Assembly (NCBI GenBank): GCA_008932955.1
Contig: WBXE01000024.1
Span: forward strand, 1-18,592
DNA from: Verrucomicrobiota bacterium
GTDB taxonomy: Bacteria; Verrucomicrobiota; Verrucomicrobiia; Verrucomicrobiales; Akkermansiaceae
Length of the DNA: 18,592 nt
Direction of reading: 5' to 3'
Part shown: piece after piece, positions 14,535-18,592 of the stretch
Position numbering within the stretch: the first letter of the stretch is position 1
Layout: each line of letters opens with the position of its first letter
The notes under the pieces: generated by a model
What the model saw: the letters and a program-made list of their open reading frames with translations, nothing else
Databases searched by the model: none
What the model was told of the DNA's origin: nothing
Position numbers and translations under genes: made by a program

Positions 14535-15494
14535 TCACGGCCGGTTCTTTGTATCGAATGCGCCCTCCATGACCCATGCGTAAACTTCCTTGGGTATATC
14601 AGCGTCGCCGATGATGAGATCGATCAACCACCCATGTCGATACAGGCAGGCTTGGTAAAGCATGCTCGATCTCCGGAAACCCGGCAAATGTGGGGCGGCC
14701 CCCATCGACAGGAGTTGTTGGATAATTCCCGTGATGGGCTGACCGACATCCTTGAAGGTCCTTTGGCAGGCTAGGTACAAGGCATTCGCCAACGCCTTCT
14801 GCGAGAGTTTTCCGGCAAGCGCGTCGAGCAGCACGCTGACCGTCTCATCGTTGGAATCCACCAAGGCGAGCGCGAGGAGTGGGCATTTTTCGTCACTGGT
14901 CACTTGGATGGATGCGCCCGAGCGAATTAGCAATAAAATCACATCCGCCCGGTTCTTTCGGACGAGCACATCCAGTGTTGGTCCGCCATCCTTGTCGAGA
15001 GCATCCGGGGACAACCCGGCGAGCAGCGAGGCGAATGTTTCGGTGTCGGCATCAAAACGGAGGGCGGCGTTGTAGGCCGCCCATGGGCGCGGAAGATCCT
15101 GCCTCGCCCCATGGTCCAACAACAGACGAACTGCCCGTGACTGACTGAATTTGGAGGCCTCGCACAACGGGGTCCAACCGTCATGGCAGGCGGCATTCGG
15201 ATCGGCACCGGCTTCTAGCAAGGCGCGCAGGATCTCATCGTGTCCGGCCGCCACCGCCTCATGCAGGGCGGTCCTGCCGAAGTCGTCACACGTTTGAGGA
15301 CAGGCATCTTGCCTGTCATTGCCGACGGGCTTTAAGCCTGGGGGTTCATGCGCAGACAGGCTGGAAGCGCTGTCTTCCCTCACAGGCTGGAAGCCTGTTT
15401 TCCCTTCAGCCAGCGCCTTGGGGCTTGTACTGTCGGTATTGGGCGGATCACCCACCGCGGCGAGGCGCAGGATATTCAGATCGGGTTCGTTCAT
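14535..15494 (-). CDS. Ankyrin-repeat protein with in-frame repeat-DNA insertion
   Basis: The 319-residue product has recognisable ankyrin repeats from about residue 70 onward: FGRTALHEAVAAGHDEILRA with LLEAGADPN, then DGWTPLCEASKFSQSRAVRL with LLDHGAR. More degenerate repeats follow (GPTLDVLVRKNRADVILLL, LLSMGAAPHLPG). Ankyrin stacks bind other proteins; the partner is unknown. The first repeat seems split: NILRLAAVGD (residues 8-17) is separated from the next unit by about 50 residues, of which roughly 31-66 (TGFQPVRE, GLKPVGNDRQDAC) are translated palindromic repeat DNA (15299-15398). There is no signal peptide. The ATG start at 15492-15494 fits a strong promoter immediately upstream, so the gene is probably transcribed on its own and with almost no leader. 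Confidence 0.85.
   Translation of the reverse strand: MNEPDLNILRLAAVGDPPNTDSTSPKALAEGKTGFQPVREDSASSLSAHEPPGLKPVGNDRQDACPQTCDDFGRTALHEAVAAGHDEILRALLEAGADPNAACHDGWTPLCEASKFSQSRAVRLLLDHGARQDLPRPWAAYNAALRFDADTETFASLLAGLSPDALDKDGGPTLDVLVRKNRADVILLLIRSGASIQVTSDEKCPLLALALVDSNDETVSVLLDALAGKLSQKALANALYLACQRTFKDVGQPITGIIQQLLSMGAAPHLPGFRRSSMLYQACLYRHGWLIDLIIGDADIPKEVYAWVMEGAFDTKNRP
15299..15398. repeat. Palindromic REP-like insertion inside ankyrin gene
   Basis: The stretch contains a series of palindromes: GACAGGCA-TCT-TGCCTGTC (15299-15317), GGCTTTAAGCC (15328-15338), an imperfect ACAGGCTGGAAGCGCTGT (15356-15373) and ACAGGCT-GGA-AGCCTGT (15382-15398). The shared core is ACAGGCT/AGCCTGT. This is the look of a REP/RIP-type dispersed element; it is read through in frame as part of the ankyrin protein. 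Confidence 0.75.
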
Positions 15495-15503
15495 GAATGG
15501 GGT

Positions 15504-15533
15504 ATTCTAGCGGGATGCGTGTTTTCGTATCAA
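15504..15533 (-). promoter_or_regulatory. Predicted promoter of the ankyrin gene
   Basis: On the minus strand, TTGATA (15528-15533) and TAGAAT (15504-15509), each one base from consensus, are 18 bp apart. The start point would fall near 15497, giving a leader of only about 3 nt. Confidence 0.55.
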
Positions 15534-15557
15534 TGGCTTTGGATATACCTGTCGGCC

Positions 15558-17774
15558 TCATTCCAATGATGCACGGGCGGTGATGGCGGCTTCCTCCGCA
15601 AGACAGAAGTCCTCGATGGCCTGCGCCACTTGGGGAGGCGCTTTGGCCATGAGTTTGCGCAGGATGGCCATGGCTTTGGGGTGCTTTTTCATGTTGGTGC
15701 CGAGGGCCTCCAGTTGGCGCAGGGCCTTGACGAGGAGGGTCATGTTTATGTCCTTTTCTCGGGCCCACGGAATGAGGGTGCCCCCCAGCAGCACGGTCCA
15801 GCGCAGCGGATCGAACAAGGGCACGGGCTCGGGGTGGTCCAGCAACCACTGACTCGCCGGCTTGGGCATGAGGGGGTCAAAGATACGAGCAAATGAGCAG
15901 TGCCTTTGAGGTGACGAACGCCGCGCCGGGTTGATTAGATGCATGGGTTCGGAATAGCGAGGAGCCGGGCCTGTGGCCAATTTATAGCACACTCCTTGCT
16001 CGCCCACCGCCATGGCCGGTTGTTCGAACAAGGTGCTGGCAATGGCGACTTTTTCTGTCTCATCCCAAGCGACAAAAGCGCTGCCTTCGCAGAGGAGGTT
16101 GTGGCGGCAGGCGGTGACGACGGCCTCGCGATCATTGCCGGCATCCAGGAGGGCGGTGATTTCAGCTTTGGCGGCCAGCAGTGTGGGGGCTCGGCCGGCG
16201 GTGGCGCGGATCGGCAAATGAATGACGCGCAGGCTGCCGTCGGTGAATTTGAGTTCAAGATCCACGCTGGTGGCTGCCGGGCCGGATTCATCAGTGAAAG
16301 CCGGGTTGCGGAACGGGACGAGCGCGGCCTGGCCTGGGCGCAGCGCGGGGAGGTTGCCGACCGGTTTCCAGCCATCACTGGCGGTGATGCGGTCGACGGC
16401 GGGGCTGAGCAAGTTGGCGATGAGTTGTTGGATCGTCACGTCGAGGTCTTCGCCGGGAACACACAGCGAGCAGGTGCCACGGGTGCGGCGGGCGATTTTC
16501 CGCAACGCGGTTTCATTGACATTGGCGTCGATGCCGATGGTGTGGACTTCGATGTCGGAGTTTGCGGCGATGGCACTGGCGCGAGCCTCATCGCCGAACT
16601 GGCCATCGGTGATGACGACAATCACCGGTCGGCGGGCCTCGCGGGCCTTGGCGATGGTTTCTTTGAAAGCGTCGGTGAATTCGGTGCCGCCGCAGGGTCT
16701 GTGTTTGCGGAGACGAGCGGGAAGATTGAGAGCTTTGGGACTGTGGGCGTCCAGCAGGCCCTGGCTGATGGGATGCAGCAGCGTTTCAAACAAGTCCACC
16801 GAGACGCGGTCATGGGCGGATAGACCCGCCAGCGCGAGTCCGAACGCCTCCACAAGAGCAAACCAGTTGGTGCCGGACATGCTGCCCGAAGCATCCAGCA
16901 GGAAAAAGACATCGCGGGCACCGCGTTCGTTGGGAAGATCGGCGGGGGCGTGGATCGAGCACAGCAGGTAATCGGGGTCCGCCGGATTCATCAGGGCAAG
17001 TGGGGCGGTTAGAGGTTCCCAGGTCAGGATGAAATCGCGGTCCGGGCAATCGCATTCGGCGGTGGTCAGCACGGCCAATTTACCATCCGGCGCGGGCGGG
17101 AGGATTCGGATTTCATGGGATGGGGACTCAATGTTAGCTCCACCGAGGACGGTGCCGGCGCAGTAGAAAATGGCGGCATCGGGGTCGTCGGAGGAAATGC
17201 GCAGCGGGTTGAGGCGACCGGCGTCGGGCACCAAGTCGGTGGCACCATCCGCGCCCACCAGATCACCGGGAATGTAGCGGACTCCTGGGCAGGTGGGGAT
17301 GCGCAGGCGGCGGCGCTGGGCCGACTCGCCGGCAAGCGGCACGATGAAGGCGAGGCGGATCGAGATGGCATCGCCGGGCTGGACGTTGCCGAGCAGCAAC
17401 TCGAAAAGATTGTCGCGGACGGTTTCCACGAGGGCGGCGCGGTGCCCGGCAGCCTTGGCATTCTTGTAATCCAGGCGCGCGTCTGCCAGAGGTTTGATTT
17501 TCGCCGTCACCGTGCGGGAGCCGACCCGCAATTGGCAATCGTGGACCGAGGCATTCTCCGGCAGGGGAAACGTGTAGATGACGTCCACCGGATTGGGGCC
17601 TTCAAACTCGAAAATCTGTTCGAGCACGACCGAGGCGCAGTCGCCGCTGGCCTCGAAACGGGCGTCGATGGTTTTAAGCGGCAACGGGACGCGGCGCATG
17701 CCGTTGGCATAGATAAACAGACCGGTGACTTGGCGATCGGCGGCTTCTTCTGCGGGATTGCTTGGTGATTTCAT
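15558..17774 (-). CDS. VIT- and VWA-domain protein
   Basis: The 738-residue product has an N-terminal VIT domain (residues about 28-150: VVLEQIFEFEGPNPVDVIYT, FPLPENASV, LLGNVQPGD), as in inter-alpha-trypsin inhibitor heavy chains. A VWA domain follows (about 285-460) with an intact MIDAS: FLLDASGSMSG near 290-300, CGGTEFTD, and VITDGQFGDE. Residues 470-600 form a beta-rich C-terminal part, and the last 150 residues are helical and basic. In bacteria such proteins are poorly understood; metal-dependent protein binding is the safe prediction. No signal peptide is seen when the start is set at the ATG at 17772-17774. That start overlaps the MerR-like gene's stop (ATGA), so the two are translationally coupled. 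A longer N-terminal version would only add sequence overlapping the MerR gene. Confidence 0.9.
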   Translation of the reverse strand: MKSPSNPAEEAADRQVTGLFIYANGMRRVPLPLKTIDARFEASGDCASVVLEQIFEFEGPNPVDVIYTFPLPENASVHDCQLRVGSRTVTAKIKPLADARLDYKNAKAAGHRAALVETVRDNLFELLLGNVQPGDAISIRLAFIVPLAGESAQRRRLRIPTCPGVRYIPGDLVGADGATDLVPDAGRLNPLRISSDDPDAAIFYCAGTVLGGANIESPSHEIRILPPAPDGKLAVLTTAECDCPDRDFILTWEPLTAPLALMNPADPDYLLCSIHAPADLPNERGARDVFFLLDASGSMSGTNWFALVEAFGLALAGLSAHDRVSVDLFETLLHPISQGLLDAHSPKALNLPARLRKHRPCGGTEFTDAFKETIAKAREARRPVIVVITDGQFGDEARASAIAANSDIEVHTIGIDANVNETALRKIARRTRGTCSLCVPGEDLDVTIQQLIANLLSPAVDRITASDGWKPVGNLPALRPGQAALVPFRNPAFTDESGPAATSVDLELKFTDGSLRVIHLPIRATAGRAPTLLAAKAEITALLDAGNDREAVVTACRHNLLCEGSAFVAWDETEKVAIASTLFEQPAMAVGEQGVCYKLATGPAPRYSEPMHLINPARRSSPQRHCSFARIFDPLMPKPASQWLLDHPEPVPLFDPLRWTVLLGGTLIPWAREKDINMTLLVKALRQLEALGTNMKKHPKAMAILRKLMAKAPPQVAQAIEDFCLAEEAAITARASLE

Positions 17775-18217
17775 CAGGGTGTGTGGAGAATGCGTTGGAT
17801 TTGGGCGAGCTTGGCGGGCGGGATGATTTGGCGGCGGGTGCTCACCAGGATGAAACCCGGCGCAATCTGCCATGACGAGCAGGCCGGGATGTCAGGTGCA
17901 TCGTCCGGGATTTGCAGGGATTCCGCCTCCAGCGTGCGCAGGCTGGCCGAGTCCAGCCCTTGGATGCGCTCCTGCACCTCGGTGATGGATAGCCCGCGGG
18001 CCTGCAACGCCCGGGCCGTGACGAGTTGCTGGAGGTGGTTCTCATTCCAGCGGGCGGCCGGGCCGTGGCCATCGGGCTTGGAGATCACCCCGGCCTGGCG
18101 CAAAAAGCGCACGTTGCGGGTGTTGAAGCGCGCCGAAATTCGCCCGTCCCCGATCTGGTCCAGTCCCAGTTCGGCCAGCCGCGCGTTGGCGCGTTCGGTG
18201 AGTTGCTCAAGGGTCAT
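17774..18217 (-). CDS. MerR-family transcriptional regulator
   Basis: The 147-residue product has a MerR-type winged helix-turn-helix (residues about 25-90): FNTRNVRFLRQAGVISKP is the first helix pair, ARWNENHLQQLVTARALQ the wing and following helix, and GLSITEVQERIQGLD the next helix. It lacks the long dimerisation coil and the Cys metal site of classic MerR. The C-terminal part (SSWQIAPGFILVSTRRQIIP) is a short beta-like domain. The gene overlaps the VIT/VWA gene by ATGA; a MerR-like regulator next to a VIT/VWA gene is an arrangement I have seen in other bacteria. It may regulate its own operon. It is divergent from the GbsR-like gene. Confidence 0.85.
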   Translation of the reverse strand: MTLEQLTERANARLAELGLDQIGDGRISARFNTRNVRFLRQAGVISKPDGHGPAARWNENHLQQLVTARALQARGLSITEVQERIQGLDSASLRTLEAESLQIPDDAPDIPACSSWQIAPGFILVSTRRQIIPPAKLAQIQRILHTP

Positions 18218-18224
18218 GCCAGTA

Positions 18225-18253
18225 GTAATGACACTAAATCCATTCGCTGTCTA
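18225..18253 (-). promoter_or_regulatory. Possible promoter of the MerR-VIT/VWA operon
   Basis: On the minus strand, TAGACA (18248-18253) is a good -35 hexamer, and CATTAC (18225-18230) is a poor -10 match at 17 bp. A small dyad, TAGT-GTCATT-ACTA, overlaps the -10 area and could be a MerR site. Start of transcription would be almost at the ATG. Confidence 0.3.
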
Positions 18254-18439
18254 TTAAAATTTTCGATTCGGTGATTTTTTCCCCGGGGTGGCGGTGTGTG
18301 GCTCCGCCAGCTCGGCAGTGTGGGCGATGACTGCCCCGGCATTGGGATTTGGGCGTGCCTGCGGGAGTGCCATCTGCCGTGGCCATGGCGAAAAACCCGG
18401 GCACCGCAAGCCGCAAGGCGGGTGCGGTGAGAATTGCGG
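18254..18439. other. Divergent intergenic region
   Basis: This is the central part of the 276-bp region between the divergent MerR and GbsR-like genes. It includes GC-rich inverted segments around 18395-18425 but no convincing gene. A minus-strand open frame here has no protein-like features. Confidence 0.35.
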
Positions 18440-18471
18440 GCGCTTTGTTCAAAAAAGTTTGAACAAAGCGC
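18440..18471. promoter_or_regulatory. Perfect 14-bp palindrome, probable operator
   Basis: GCGCTTTGTTCAAA and its exact inverted complement TTTGAACAAAGCGC are separated by AAAG. The palindrome ends 22 bp upstream of the GbsR-like start codon and its right arm contains the predicted -35 hexamer, as expected for an autoregulatory operator. No T tract follows, so a terminator is less likely. Confidence 0.65.
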
Positions 18472-18486
18472 GGCAGCGGGTAAAGT
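18459..18486 (+). promoter_or_regulatory. Possible promoter of GbsR-like gene
   Basis: TTGAAC (18459-18464) and TAAAGT (18481-18486) are 16 bp apart. Transcription would start next to the ATG at 18494. The -35 box lies inside the palindrome. Confidence 0.35.
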
Positions 18487-18493
18487 CGGCGCG

Positions 18494-18592
18494 ATGAGCC
18501 GCCTGGCAGAGAACGGGATACGGGGTGTGAGTGAGCTTGGCGCACTTGAGCGGCAGGTGGTGGATTTTTTTGTGGACGGGGTGAGGGTGCTG
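18494..18592 (+). CDS. GbsR/MarR-like transcriptional regulator (partial, 5' end)
   Basis: Only the first 33 codons are in the window; the gene runs off the right edge. The N-terminus contains ELGALERQVVDFFVDGVRVL, which resembles the start of GbsR/MarR-type winged-helix regulators common in Verrucomicrobiota (LxxLEREVxDFF, then a helix before the DNA-binding domain; from memory). This is the only plus-strand gene. The palindrome just upstream (18440-18471) supports a self-regulating DNA-binding protein. The DNA-binding domain itself is outside the window, so the family call rests on a short stretch. Confidence 0.6.
   Translation, partial: MSRLAENGIRGVSELGALERQVVDFFVDGVRVL

Noticed and set aside
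15939..16823. A 294-codon plus-strand open frame inside the VIT/VWA gene
   Set aside because: It lies opposite a gene with intact VIT and MIDAS motifs; its translation is Gly/Ala/Asp-rich with no recognisable domain.
18440..18471. Palindrome as a rho-independent terminator
   Set aside because: No T tract follows on either strand, and the dyad sits at promoter distance from a start codon. An operator is the better reading.
18234..18545. A 103-codon minus-strand frame in the divergent intergenic region
   Set aside because: It has no protein-like pattern and covers the palindrome and the start of the plus-strand regulator.

Overview
The window is GC-rich bacterial DNA. Every complete gene lies on the minus strand, so transcription runs from right to left; only a partial gene at the right edge is on the plus strand. 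I infer a member of the Verrucomicrobiota (or a PVC-group relative). The grounds are the GbsR/MarR-like N-terminus at the edge, the dispersed intergenic repeats built on AACCACGGATT / CACGGAT, the AT-rich ATTCAAAATTCAACATTC-type repeats, and the weak Shine-Dalgarno sequences. This is recognition from memory, not a database result. No tRNA, rRNA, CRISPR array, insertion sequence or prophage was seen.

Right end (14.5-18.6 kb): a plus-strand GbsR/MarR-like regulator is cut by the window edge and has a perfect 14-bp palindrome in front of it. Divergent from it, a MerR-type regulator overlaps by ATGA a VIT+VWA domain protein, a translationally coupled pair. Next comes an ankyrin-repeat protein with its own promoter and an in-frame insertion of palindromic repeat DNA.

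Middle (10.6-14.4 kb): two RpoD/RpoS-like sigma factors lie in tandem. The upstream one carries a C-terminal domain that looks like the arm-type DNA-binding domain of a tyrosine integrase. A 411-residue orphan protein follows. The promoters predicted before the sigma pair and before the orphan share a 13-bp box at the same offset from the -35 hexamer.

Left part (0-10.5 kb): a co-directional set holds two tandem paralogous small proteins with a GWEW motif, a BRCT-like + midasin/MoxR-type AAA+ ATPase, a VWA protein with an HEXXH motif, an SbcD/Mre11-like nuclease, an SbcC/Rad50-like ATPase with a C-terminal winged-helix module, a zinc peptidase of the M20/M28/M42 type, a 43-residue Trp-rich hydrophobic peptide overlapping it by GTGA, and finally an HD-domain hydrolase. 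AAA+ (MoxR) with VWA is a known chaperone-like pairing, and SbcC with SbcD is a known DNA-end-processing pairing. Their juxtaposition, with a BRCT-like domain on the ATPase, is the best candidate here for an undescribed DNA-repair or genome-defence module. That is inference from context only.

Non-coding structure: three related 160-210 bp inverted-repeat elements interrupt the left half, and one of them supplies the stop codon of the orphan gene. A four-copy heptamer repeat sits just upstream of the BRCT-AAA start codon. Several predicted promoters lie so close to their start codons that near-leaderless transcripts are likely.
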